Assembly: GCF_006874465.1 (NCBI RefSeq)
Contig: NZ_VIRL01000008.1
Span: forward strand, 1 to 64,000
Direction of reading: 5' to 3'
DNA from: Microbispora bryophytorum
Lineage (GTDB): Bacteria; Actinomycetota; Actinomycetes; Streptosporangiales; Streptosporangiaceae
DNA length: 64,000 nucleotides
The position numbers and the translations under genes were made by a program. Position 1 is the stretch's first letter, and the number at the start of each line of letters is the position of its first letter. Shown here one piece after another: positions 10,226-18,078 of the stretch. The notes beneath the pieces are model-generated. The model was not told the DNA's origin and searched no databases. It saw only the letters and a program-made list of their open reading frames with translations.

Positions 10226-11335
10226 TCAGCGGGCGAGGATCTTGTCGAGGTCGTAGCTCACCGGACGTTCGAGCTGTTCGTAGGTGCAGGACGCCGGGGT
10301 GCGGTCCGGGCGCCAGCGGCGGAACTGGGCGGTGTGACGGAAGCGGTCGCCCTCCATGTGGTCGTAGGCCACCTCGATCACCCGCTCCGGCCGCAGCGGG
10401 ATGAACGACAGATCCTTCTTGGCGTTCCACCGCGACACGGCGCCGGGCAGGCGCTGTCCCTCGGCGCCGCCCCCCGCGACCTCGGCCCAGTGTCCCCACG
10501 GATGCTCGCTCAGGTCCTCCACCCGGTAGGGCGCGAGCTCCTCGACGAGCTCCTCGCGCCGCTTCATCGGGAACGACGCGGCGACGCCCACATGGTGCAG
10601 GCGGCCGTCCGGCGAGTAGAGCCCGAGCAGCAGAGAGCCGACGATCGGACCCGACTTGTGCTCGCGGTAGCCCGCCACCACACAGTCGGCCGTCCGCTCG
10701 TGCTTGACCTTGAACATCACCCGTTTGTCCGGCGTGTACGGCTGGTCGCCCGGCTTGACCACGATGCCGTCGAGACCCGCGCCCTCGAACGCGTCGAACC
10801 ACTCGGCGGCCCGGCTCTCGTCCCGGGTCACCGGCGTGAGCCGTACGGACCGGCCCGCGCCCGCCAGCACCTCCTCAAGCCGCGCCCTCCGCTCCGAGAA
10901 CGGCGCCTCCATGAGGTCGTCCGTCCCGGTGGCGAGCAGGTCGAAGGCGACGAAGGACGCGGGCGTGTTCTCGGCCAGCATCCGCACCCGGGACTGCGCG
11001 GGATGGATGCGCTGCTGCAACGCGTCGAAGTCGAGCGACTGTCCCCTGATCAGCACGATCTCGCCGTCCACGACACACCTGGGCGGCAGCTCCCGTCTAA
11101 CGGCCTCGACCAGCTCGGGGAAGTAGCGCGTGAAGGGCCGCTCATTCCTGCTGCCCAGGAAGACCTCGTCGCCGTCGCGGAAGACGATGCAGCGGAAGCC
11201 GTCCCACTTCGGCTCGTAGTAGAGCGTGCCGTCCTGCTTCGGCAGCCCCTTGACGGCCTTGGCGAGCATCGGCGCGACCGGCGGCACGACCGGCAGATCC
11301 AGGTCGGGGATCTGCGGCTCAACCGGAAGCTTCAT
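10226..11335 (-). CDS. ligC: ATP-dependent DNA ligase (LigC-type)
   Basis: A 369-residue ligase. The adenylated lysine sits in 'YEPKWDGFR' (Lys43). Motif III is 'ASFVAFDLLA', motif IV 'AGLDGIVVK' and motif V 'VMFKVKHERTADCVV'. A C-terminal OB-fold domain follows, ending 'TAQFRRWRPDRTPASCTYEQLE'. Size and architecture match the single-domain LigC enzymes that act as backup repair ligases in mycobacteria and streptomycetes, without polymerase or nuclease domains. Its start lies 17 bases inside the end of the RibD-like gene upstream, so the two are translated from one message. A LigD-type polymerase gene lies 6 kb away; no Ku gene is in the window. Confidence 0.9.
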   Translation of the reverse strand: MKLPVEPQIPDLDLPVVPPVAPMLAKAVKGLPKQDGTLYYEPKWDGFRCIVFRDGDEVFLGSRNERPFTRYFPELVEAVRRELPPRCVVDGEIVLIRGQSLDFDALQQRIHPAQSRVRMLAENTPASFVAFDLLATGTDDLMEAPFSERRARLEEVLAGAGRSVRLTPVTRDESRAAEWFDAFEGAGLDGIVVKPGDQPYTPDKRVMFKVKHERTADCVVAGYREHKSGPIVGSLLLGLYSPDGRLHHVGVAASFPMKRREELVEELAPYRVEDLSEHPWGHWAEVAGGGAEGQRLPGAVSRWNAKKDLSFIPLRPERVIEVAYDHMEGDRFRHTAQFRRWRPDRTPASCTYEQLERPVSYDLDKILAR

Positions 11336-12056
11336 CCTGCGCCTCCCTGATGTATCGGCAGAAGAGGAAACCGTCCTCTTCGAGCACCTGGGCGAGGGTC
11401 ACCGGCGTGTGCGACGCGACGCCGTCCAGTATGCGCGCCGCGTCGCCGCCGGCCAGCAGCGGGCTCACGGTCAGCGCCAGCTCGTCGACCAGGCCCGCGG
11501 CGGCGAGCTGCGCGTTCACCCGGGGACCGCCCTCGCACAGGACGCGGCCGAGCCCCCGGTCGCGCAGCTCGCCCACGGCTGTCGCGAGATCGACCAGTTC
11601 GTCGCCCGCGATGATCAGATCAGCCCTCGCGGCCGCCTCCTCGCGGCGGTCCTTCGGCGCCGACTCCGTCGTGATCACGATCGTCCGGGCGTACGGCTCC
11701 GCCTCGGTGAACAGCTCGCTGTCGAGGTCGAGGTCGAGGCGGCGGGTGACGACGGCGATGGGCGGCGCCGGGGGCCTGCCCTCCCGCAGGGCCCGCCACG
11801 ACTCGCGCGGGCGGGCCGGTCGGTATCCCTCGGTGCGGACGGTGGCGGCCCCGGCCAGCACCACGTCGGCCAGGCCGCGCAGCAGTCCGAAGATCCGCTT
11901 GTCGGCCCCGCCGGACAGGCCCTCCGAATGGCCCTCGACCCAGGCCGCGCCGTCGGCGCTGGCCACCATGTTGAGGCGCAACCAGTGGTCGCGCGGGTAG
12001 GCGTAGGCGGCGGGGATGTCCGGCTCGTCCTCGGCATAGGGGTGGATGCGGCGCAC
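11319..12056 (-). CDS. RibD C-terminal-domain reductase (pyrimidine reductase family)
   Basis: A 245-residue protein with the dihydrofolate-reductase-like fold of the RibD C-terminal domain. Visible are 'WLRLNMVASADGAAWVEG', 'LRGLADVVLAGAATVRTEGY' and the NADPH-site 'LGRVLCEGGPRVNAQLAAAGLVDELALTVSPLL'. The family reduces the ribosyl side chain of pyrimidines in riboflavin synthesis or related substrates. The lack of a deaminase domain and of other rib genes nearby leaves the substrate open. I start it at GTG 12056 behind AGGAAG. The frame stays open further upstream only because it runs through the 90-bp tandem repeat. It overlaps the downstream ligase by 17 bases. Confidence 0.82.
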   Translation of the reverse strand: MRRIHPYAEDEPDIPAAYAYPRDHWLRLNMVASADGAAWVEGHSEGLSGGADKRIFGLLRGLADVVLAGAATVRTEGYRPARPRESWRALREGRPPAPPIAVVTRRLDLDLDSELFTEAEPYARTIVITTESAPKDRREEAAARADLIIAGDELVDLATAVGELRDRGLGRVLCEGGPRVNAQLAAAGLVDELALTVSPLLAGGDAARILDGVASHTPVTLAQVLEEDGFLFCRYIREAQDEASG

Positions 12057-12075
12057 GCTTCCTACAGTGGCACAC

Positions 12076-12255
12076 GAGAGAACCCGACGCAGTGAGCGGA
12101 GTGAGCGGTGAGGAACGAGCCGCTCGCAAAGCGAACGAGGAGCCGGTGAACGAGTCAGGGAACACGAGAGAACCCGACGCAGTGAGCGGAGTGAGCGGTG
12201 AGGAACGAGCCGCTCGCAAAGCGAACGAGGAGCCGGTGAACGAGTCAGGGAACAC
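12076..12255. repeat. Perfect 90-bp tandem duplication
   Basis: Two contiguous 90-bp units, 12076-12165 and 12166-12255, appear identical base for base. Each begins gagagaacccgacgcagtg and ends gagtcagggaacac. The unit is rich in GAGCG-type steps (gtgagcggagtgagcggtg and gctcgcaaagcgaacgagg). It sits directly upstream of the RibD-like gene, between it and the plus-strand tyrosinase-like gene. The perfect identity points to a recent event. Confidence 0.95.
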
Positions 12256-12430
12256 AGCACCGACAACGCCACCGTGACGCCCCCGCGCCGTTCCGCGACG
12301 CCCGCCACGGTCCCGGCAGGACCGTCTCCGGGCCGACACGGCGCCTAATTCCGCACCCCGGGCACTTCGCCGTTCTAATCTTTCCGCCGATCGGCACAAA
12401 CACGGAACGTGATATTCGGGGGGCGGATAT

Positions 12431-13297
12431 ATGCGCGGGCCGAGCAGGCGGGAACTGCTGGCATCGGCGGTGTGGGGCGCGGCGGCGACCGCGTTCGGGG
12501 TGCGCGCGACGGCGGTGCACGCGGCCCCGGCCCGGCCGGCGGCCCGCCGGCGGGTCGGCGACATGACCAAGGAGCAGTGGGCGGCGTTCGTCCGGGCGGT
12601 ACGCGTGCTGAAGGCGCGGGGGACCTACGACGCGCTGGTCAAGACCTACGCGGACGACTTCGCGGCCACCCACGCCAACGGCTTCTTCCTGCCGTGGCAG
12701 CGCAGGTATCTCCTGCAGTTCGAGCGGGAGCTCCAGCGCATCGATCCGGCCGTGTGCGTGCCGTACTGGGACTGGCCTCTCGACAGCCGGGCGCCGGAGC
12801 GCTCGGTGGTGCTGTCGAAGGCGTATTTCGGGGGAAACGGCAGCGCGAAACACGATCAGGCCGTCGTCGACGGCGCATTCGCCGGGTGGGCCGCCAAGGT
12901 CCCGCGGATCCATCCGCTCCGGCGTTCCTACGCCGACGGCGGGAAGATCGCCCCGTGGGCCTCGCCCGATCTCATCGCCGACATGCTGAAAAATCCGGAC
13001 TTCCAGGTGTTCAACATGCAGCTGGAGATCCACATGGGCGCGGTGCAGATGGGCATCGGAGGAGACCTGGCCCAGTCCGCCGCCCCGAACGACCCTCTGT
13101 ACTGGGCCGTCGCCTGCTTCGGCGACCTGCTGTGGCAGATGTGGCGCTCCCGGCACCCCGAGGCTCCGATCCGGTCGGCGTACGGGGACGTCACCGAGGA
13201 CAGCCGCCTGCCCCGGTACGGCGACACGGTCGCGGGCGTCCTGGACGTCGAGAAGCTGGGATACCGCTACGACGCCGTGTGGCCGCGTACGCGCTGA
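12431..13297 (+). CDS. Tyrosinase-fold protein lacking most copper ligands (pseudoenzyme)
   Basis: A 288-residue protein with a twin-arginine-like leader ('SRRELLASAVWGAAATAFG', cleavage near residue 31). The body clearly follows bacterial tyrosinase: 'FVRAVRVLKARGTYDALVKTY', 'FFLPWQRRYLLQFERELQ', 'CVPYWDW' and 'APNDPLYWAVACFGDLLWQMW'. Against the family pattern, the CuA histidines become Tyr (in VKTYADD) and Gln (in LPWQRR, normally LPWHRR). The CuB motif HNxxH becomes 'FNMQLEIH', and the usual HH of 'PNDPxFWxHH' becomes VA. Only the middle CuA His ('ATHANG') is kept. I infer loss of di-copper oxidase activity and a structural or binding role. No MelC1-like copper chaperone gene is adjacent. 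Confidence 0.85.
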   Translation: MRGPSRRELLASAVWGAAATAFGVRATAVHAAPARPAARRRVGDMTKEQWAAFVRAVRVLKARGTYDALVKTYADDFAATHANGFFLPWQRRYLLQFERELQRIDPAVCVPYWDWPLDSRAPERSVVLSKAYFGGNGSAKHDQAVVDGAFAGWAAKVPRIHPLRRSYADGGKIAPWASPDLIADMLKNPDFQVFNMQLEIHMGAVQMGIGGDLAQSAAPNDPLYWAVACFGDLLWQMWRSRHPEAPIRSAYGDVTEDSRLPRYGDTVAGVLDVEKLGYRYDAVWPRTR

Positions 13298-13529
13298 CGC
13301 CGGGCCCCCCTCCGCCCGAGCGGCGGGCCGCACCGCGCGTACAACCGGCGCGGACGGGAAGGGCAGACGGAGGGGACAGTGGCGGTGAGGCCCGGCCGGC
13401 GGCGCCCGGCGAGCCCGGAGCCGATCGGGCGGAAGCGGGTCGTACCGCCGCGGCCCCACCTGCGCGGGACGCCGGCCGATGAAACGGACATCGAGCCGGC
13501 GGAGCCGCTGCGACGGGGGGACAGAACTC

Positions 13530-14363
13530 ATGTGCCGCTGGCTGACCTACACCGGCTCGCCCATCGCCCTGGAGAAGCTGCTCTACGAGCCGGAGAACTC
13601 CCTGATCGACCAGAGTCTCCACGCCAGGTACGGCGAGGAGACGGTGAACGGCGACGGGTTCGGCATCGGCTACTACGGCGACGGCGGCGTGCCTCCCGCG
13701 GTGTTCAAGGACACCAAGCCCGCGTGGGGCGACCGCAATCTCCGTGAACTCGCCCGCCACGTCCGGTCGCCGCTGTTCATGGCGCACGTGCGCGCGTCCT
13801 CTGGAACGGCGATACAGCAGACGAACTGCCATCCGTTCAGGTACGGCTCCTGGCTGTGGATGCACAACGGCGCGATCTCCGAGTTCGGCCGTCTCAAACG
13901 GGATCTGGTCCTGGCCGTCGCCCCGGACCTGTTCCCGGTGATCGAGGGGTCCACGGACTCGGAGGTCATGTTCTTCCTGGCGCTCACGCTGGGGCTGCGC
14001 GAGGACCCGCCGGGGGCGGTGGAGCGGATGGCCGGTCTCGTGGAGCGGACGGCGCGCCGGCACGACGTGGACAACCCGCTCCAGATGTCGCTGGCCACTT
14101 CGGACGGGGAGTGCCTGTGGTCCTTCCGCTACTCCAGCGACCGTCGTTCCCGGTCGCTCTTCCACAGCGCGAACACTCAGACTCTCCGGCATCTCCATCC
14201 GGAGGTGTTCGGGTCGGTGGACGTCTCCGACGACGCGCGGCTCGTCGTGTCGGAGCCCCTGCGCGACCTGCCCGGCCTCTGGGTGGAGGTTCCGGAGTCG
14301 ACGTACACGGTCGTCAGACCGAACTTTTTCGACATGCACGCATTCAGCCCAGCTACACCCTGA
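13530..14363 (+). CDS. Class II glutamine amidotransferase
   Basis: A 277-residue N-terminal-nucleophile amidotransferase. It begins 'MCRWLTYTG', so removal of Met exposes the catalytic Cys. Further family motifs are 'NGDGFGIGYYGDGG', 'FMAHVRASSGTAIQQTNCHPF' and 'GSWLWMHNGAIS' for glutamine and oxyanion binding. It has no synthase domain, so it resembles the stand-alone EgtC/YafJ group that hydrolyses gamma-glutamyl amides. EgtC itself belongs with other egt genes, which are absent here. The glutamate decarboxylase gene follows after 27 bases on the same strand, so the two are probably co-transcribed. The gap of about 230 bases from the tyrosinase-like gene holds no gene I recognise. Confidence 0.88.
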   Translation: MCRWLTYTGSPIALEKLLYEPENSLIDQSLHARYGEETVNGDGFGIGYYGDGGVPPAVFKDTKPAWGDRNLRELARHVRSPLFMAHVRASSGTAIQQTNCHPFRYGSWLWMHNGAISEFGRLKRDLVLAVAPDLFPVIEGSTDSEVMFFLALTLGLREDPPGAVERMAGLVERTARRHDVDNPLQMSLATSDGECLWSFRYSSDRRSRSLFHSANTQTLRHLHPEVFGSVDVSDDARLVVSEPLRDLPGLWVEVPESTYTVVRPNFFDMHAFSPATP

Positions 14364-14390
14364 ATGACCTGATACGGAGAGGAGCGGACG

Positions 14391-15794
14391 GTGACTCCAC
14401 GGGAAGGCAGGCAGGTCAGGCAGCGGCCGGTATGGGTCAACCCGTTGTTCGGGGCGACCGACCCCGCCTCCGGGATCACGACGGTCCCTCCCCGGCACCG
14501 GCTGCCGGAGGGACCCATGGCGCCCGCCGGCGTGTCCCGGCTCATTCGCGACGAGCTGATGCTCGACGGGAACCCACGGCTGAACCTCGCCACGTTCGTG
14601 AGCACCTGGATGGAGCCTGAGGCGCACGCGCTCATGGGCGACATGGCCGACAGGAATCTGATCGACAGGGACGAGTATCCCGCGACCGCCGAGCTGGAGC
14701 AGCGCTGCATCCCGATGATCGGCCACTTGTGGCACGCCCCCGACCCCGACGCCTCGGTGGGGACCTCCACCGTCGGGTCCAGCGAGGCGTGCATGCTCGG
14801 CGGGATGGCGCTCAAACGCCGCTGGATTCGGCGCAACGCCGGCCGCTACGCCGCCGGGACGCGGCCCAACCTGGTCATGGGCGTCAACACCCAGGTGTGC
14901 TGGCAGAAGTTCTGCAACTACTGGGAGGTGGAGCCCCGTATGGTCCCCATGGAGGGCGAACGGTTCCACCTGGGCGCCGAGGAGGCCGCCGGGCAGTGCG
15001 ACGAGAACACGATCGGCGTCGTCACCGTCCTCGGCTCCACGATGGACGGAAGCTACGAGCCAATCGCCGACGTCTGCGCGGCGCTCGACGCGCTGGAGGA
15101 ACGCACCGGGTGGTCCGTGCCCGTGCACGTGGACGCCGCGTCGGGCGGGATGATCGCCCCCTTCCTCGAACCGGACCTGGTGTGGGATTTCCGCCTTCCG
15201 CGGGTCGCCTCCATCAACGTCTCCGGGCACAAGTACGGGATGGTCTACCCGGGGCTCGGGTGGATCCTGTGGCGGGACCGGGACGCGCTCCCCGGCGATC
15301 TGGTGGAGCACGTCGACTACCTCGGCGGAGACGTGGCGACGTTCACGCTCAACTTCTCCCGGTCCGGATCGCAGGTCGTCGCGCAGTACTACAACTTCCT
15401 GCGGCTCGGTTACGAGGGGTTCCGCGAGGTGCAGGGCGCCCTCCGGCGGGTGGCGACCCATCTCGCCGGGCGGATCGAGGGCCTCGGCTGCTTCCGGCTG
15501 CTCACGCGTGGCGACCAACTGCCGGTGTTCGCCTTCACCACCGGCGACGACGTCACCAGGTTCAACGTCTACGACGTGTCCCGGCGGCTGCGGGAGTGGG
15601 GCTGGCTGGTGCCGGCCTACCCGTTCCCGCCCAACCGCGGCGACCTGCACGTGCTGAGGGTGGTGTGCCGCAACGGCTTCTCGCTCGATCTGGCCGACCG
15701 CCTGGCGGACGACCTCGACGGCCTGCTGCCCTGGCTGCACAAGCAGCCCGCCCCGATGTTCGGCCCGGACGCCGCGACGAGCTTCCACCACTGA
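14391..15794 (+). CDS. Glutamate decarboxylase (PLP-dependent)
   Basis: A 467-residue fold-type I PLP enzyme. It has the GadA/B landmarks 'NLATFVSTWMEPEAHALM', 'GTSTVGSSEACMLGGMALKRRW', 'VHVDAASGGMIAPFLEPDL' and the cofactor lysine in 'NVSGHKYGMVYPGLGW' (about residue 280). It converts glutamate to GABA, consuming a proton. The GTG start at 14391 follows GGAGAGG. It lies 27 bases after the class II amidotransferase gene. A plausible combined role, which is inference, is that the amidotransferase releases glutamate from a gamma-glutamyl compound and this enzyme decarboxylates it. No GABA antiporter gene is in the vicinity. Confidence 0.93.
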   Translation: MTPREGRQVRQRPVWVNPLFGATDPASGITTVPPRHRLPEGPMAPAGVSRLIRDELMLDGNPRLNLATFVSTWMEPEAHALMGDMADRNLIDRDEYPATAELEQRCIPMIGHLWHAPDPDASVGTSTVGSSEACMLGGMALKRRWIRRNAGRYAAGTRPNLVMGVNTQVCWQKFCNYWEVEPRMVPMEGERFHLGAEEAAGQCDENTIGVVTVLGSTMDGSYEPIADVCAALDALEERTGWSVPVHVDAASGGMIAPFLEPDLVWDFRLPRVASINVSGHKYGMVYPGLGWILWRDRDALPGDLVEHVDYLGGDVATFTLNFSRSGSQVVAQYYNFLRLGYEGFREVQGALRRVATHLAGRIEGLGCFRLLTRGDQLPVFAFTTGDDVTRFNVYDVSRRLREWGWLVPAYPFPPNRGDLHVLRVVCRNGFSLDLADRLADDLDGLLPWLHKQPAPMFGPDAATSFHH

Positions 15795-15880
15795 CTCACC
15801 GATCCCGGTGTGACTCCGCCCACACCGGCGACCGGCACGCGCCGCCGGCGTGCGTCGGCGCGTGCCGCACGGCCCAACGG

Positions 15881-15919
15881 GCCCTCACGTCAGGCCCTCG
15901 CGTCAGGCCCTCGCGTCAG
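15881..15919. repeat. 13-bp tandem repeat (three units)
   Basis: Three copies of gccctcgcgtcag (the first with one change) run into the stop codon region of the small minus-strand gene at 15916. Confidence 0.8.
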
Positions 15920-16167
15920 GCCCTCGTGGTGGCGCGGGCCCTGCCGGCCGTCTGGGCGACGGTCTCCCGCTCCTGCCTCTCCTGCTGGCGAGCGGACCTG
16001 GAGATGTCCTCCAGCTCGTGCGCGGTCTCCTCGAACTCCTGCGCGGCCTCACGGCTCATCTTGCTCACGATCCTGCGCCCGCGGAGGGCCATGTCCTCGT
16101 ACACCTCGCCGGCCTTGGCGAGTGCGTACGGGCCGACGCCCGCGAGGGCGCAGAACGGCTTGGACAT
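15916..16167 (-). CDS. Small hypothetical protein (83 aa), charged helical
   Basis: I do not recognise this protein. It has a short non-polar start ('MSKPFCALAGVGPYALAKAG') followed by a long charged helix ('REAAQEFEETAHELEDISRSARQQERQERE') with coiled-coil character. The ATG at 16167 is chosen because AAGAGGAT lies eight bases upstream. It is minus strand, downstream of the small MCLSCG gene, and could be the last member of that transcription unit. The 13-bp repeat overlaps its stop. Confidence 0.55.
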   Translation of the reverse strand: MSKPFCALAGVGPYALAKAGEVYEDMALRGRRIVSKMSREAAQEFEETAHELEDISRSARQQERQERETVAQTAGRARATTRA

Positions 16168-16265
16168 CGTGATCCTCTTGACCGGTGTCGTCACTTGGTC
16201 ACTCTCCATACATATCGGTCTAGCGGCGGCTTCCAACTGTCCAACCAGGGGAGAACGGCCCGGCG

Positions 16266-16433
16266 TCAGGAAGGTGGCGTGCCGAGGGCTTCCATCCCGG
16301 GCCTGATGGTGTCGGCGACCCGCGCCGGGTCGACGTCCGCGACCCTGGAGGTCTTCCGCGGATCCGTCCAGGTGCCGTGGTCGGGACTCCCGTGGTCGTC
16401 CTCAGGCTCGCCGTAGCCGCAGCTCAGGCACAT
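16266..16433 (-). CDS. Very small cysteine-motif protein of the actinobacterial 'MCLSCG' type (55 aa)
   Basis: Translation of the minus strand from the ATG at 16433 gives a 55-residue protein that begins MCLSCGYGEPEDDHG and ends at TGA 16266-16268. I recognise the opening as the conserved start of a family of tiny actinobacterial proteins of unknown function that carry a CxxC pair and a DDHGD-like acidic/His patch. These could bind a metal. The C-terminal part ('VADVDPARVADTI') resembles the helical tail of those proteins. A GGGGGGAG ribosome binding site lies eight bases upstream of the ATG. The function is unknown; identification rests on memory of the family start. Confidence 0.7.
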   Translation of the reverse strand: MCLSCGYGEPEDDHGSPDHGTWTDPRKTSRVADVDPARVADTIRPGMEALGTPPS

Positions 16434-16672
16434 TCGGATGTCTCCCCCCGCTCGGTCTTGTGCACGACGGCCCCGGCAGCGGTACGAGGGCGAGGCCGGG
16501 TGTTCCAGGTTCGTCCGAGTGCGGTCTTGCCCGGGGACGAGCGCCCGCTCCCCCGCCTGCCGGCGCTCGCCAGGACCATCCCCGCACGCGTCTCCAGGGA
16601 CACCGGGCGGGAATGCAAGAGCCGATCAAGAGCAGAGACCCGCGGACAAAATCGTCGCCCGGCAAGTCACGA

Positions 16673-17668
16673 TCAGCCGGTCGGCCTCGCCTTGCTCGGC
16701 TGCACGCGCCTCGGCTCGCCGGGCATCTTCGGGTAGTTCGGCGGATAGGGCATGTCGCCCCGCTCGTCGGCGTCGTACCACTCCAGCAGCGTGCCGATGT
16801 CGTGGGCCCGGTCGTCGATCGCCCGCTGCACGTCGCCCAGCCTGGCGAACCGCTCCGGCATCGTTGTGATGTCGAAGTCGCGCGGGTCGCAGTCGGCCAG
16901 CTCCTCCCACGTCACGGGGGCGGAGACCCGGGCGTCGGGCCGGGCGCGGACCGAGTAGGCGGCCACCACCGTCCGGTCGCGGGCGTTCTGGTTGTAGTCG
17001 ATGAAGACCTTCTCCCCCCGCTCCTCCTTCCACCAGGCGCTCGTCGCGAGGTCCGAGCGCCGCTCGACCTCACGGGCCAGGGCGATCGCGGCGTACCGCA
17101 CCTCGGTGAAGGTCCAGCGGGGCTCGATGCGCACGTTCACGTGGATTCCCCGGCTGCCCGAGGTCTTCGGGAAGCCCGTCATGCCCAGCTCGTCGAGGAT
17201 CTCCTTGACCGTGAACGCCACCGTACGGGCCTGCTCGAACGAGGTGCCGGGCTGCGGGTCGATGTCGATGCGCAGCTCGTCGGGGTGGTCGAGGTCGGCG
17301 CGGCGGGCGTGCCACGGGTGGAAGTCGATCGTGCCGAGGTTGGCGCACCAGGCGATGGCCGCCACTTCGGTCGGGCAGAACGCGTCGGCCGTGCGACCGC
17401 TGGGGAAGCGCACGGTGACGGTCTCGATCCAGTCGGGGTGCCGGGGCATCCGCTTCTGGTAGATCGCCTCGGTGCCGACGCCGTCGGGGTGCCGCTTGAG
17501 GTAGGTCGGCCGCTCTCGCAGGGCGCGCAGCACGCCGTCCCCCACACTCACGTAGTACTCCACCAGGTCGCGCTTGGTCGCGCCGATCTCCGGGAAGTAG
17601 ACCTTGTCCGGATTGGTGACCTTGACTGTGCGGCCACCCACCTCTATCTCGATGTACGGCGAAGCCAT
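16673..17668 (-). CDS. LigD-type DNA polymerase/primase domain protein
   Basis: A 331-residue stand-alone polymerase domain of the LigD/AEP superfamily. It has 'KVTNPDKVYFPEIGATKRDLVEYY' at the N-terminus, the metal-binding 'LRIDIDPQPG', the nucleotide-site 'TSGSRGIHVNVRI' and 'KVFIDYNQNARDRTVVAAYSVR'. In bacterial non-homologous end joining, this domain fills gaps with ribonucleotides together with Ku and a ligase. Here it is a separate gene with no ligase or nuclease domain. The separate LigC-type ligase at 10.2 kb could be its partner; Ku would have to be elsewhere. The ATG at 17668 begins the family-like sequence 'MASPYIEIEVGGRTVKV'; a clear ribosome binding site is lacking. Confidence 0.9.
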   Translation of the reverse strand: MASPYIEIEVGGRTVKVTNPDKVYFPEIGATKRDLVEYYVSVGDGVLRALRERPTYLKRHPDGVGTEAIYQKRMPRHPDWIETVTVRFPSGRTADAFCPTEVAAIAWCANLGTIDFHPWHARRADLDHPDELRIDIDPQPGTSFEQARTVAFTVKEILDELGMTGFPKTSGSRGIHVNVRIEPRWTFTEVRYAAIALAREVERRSDLATSAWWKEERGEKVFIDYNQNARDRTVVAAYSVRARPDARVSAPVTWEELADCDPRDFDITTMPERFARLGDVQRAIDDRAHDIGTLLEWYDADERGDMPYPPNYPKMPGEPRRVQPSKARPTG

Positions 17669-18078
17669 GGAGGTGACCCTACCCGGACGAGGGGGTCCGT
17701 CCCGGGCTGCCGACGGCGGCCGGACCGGGCGCTCCCACGGCCGCGCCCTCCCGGCGCAGGCTCGTGGTCGCGTACGGCGCGCTCGCGTTCGGACGGCGCC
17801 GCACGCGACGGGACGGACCACGGCGGCCGCCCGTGGGCGGCCTCCTCTCACCGTCCGGCGGCGTCCAGCACGGGTCGGGTGCTTCGCCGCCCTGACGGCG
17901 GTGTGGGTGACCGCCCCCGCGCGGGTGGCGGCGATCAACCCCCTCGTCAGTGAAGACGCCGGAAGACCCGGAAAAGGATGCCTCGACCCGCGAAGACGTG
18001 CGGGGAAGATCCCGGGCCTTCCTGGAGTTCCTTAGTTCGTAATCCCCGCGAGGGATCGCAGAAGGCAGGGTGGTGAGC
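17669..18078. other. Gene-free stretch between the LigD-like gene and msrB
   Basis: About 410 bases with open frames on both strands but no sequence with recognisable protein character; both are Arg/Pro/Ala-rich as expected from GC-rich non-coding DNA. It must hold the promoters of the two divergent genes. I see no clear palindrome or riboswitch. Confidence 0.45.

Noticed and set aside
12057-12308. N-terminal extension of the RibD-like protein through the 90-bp repeat
   Set aside because: The extension would contain the repeat translated twice (SLTRSPAPRSLCERLVPHRS) and has no counterpart in the family; GTG 12056 with AGGAAG is better.
12431-13297. Melanin-forming tyrosinase
   Set aside because: The fold is right but the copper-binding histidines are missing and no MelC1 chaperone gene is adjacent.
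13530-14363. Ergothioneine amidase EgtC
   Set aside because: The protein belongs to the same superfamily, but no egtA, egtB, egtD or egtE is nearby, so the specific name is not supported.
13191-15791. An 866-codon open frame on the minus strand opposite the amidotransferase and decarboxylase genes
   Set aside because: It is the antisense shadow of two clear genes in GC-rich DNA; its translation is Arg/Pro/Gly/His-rich with no domain.
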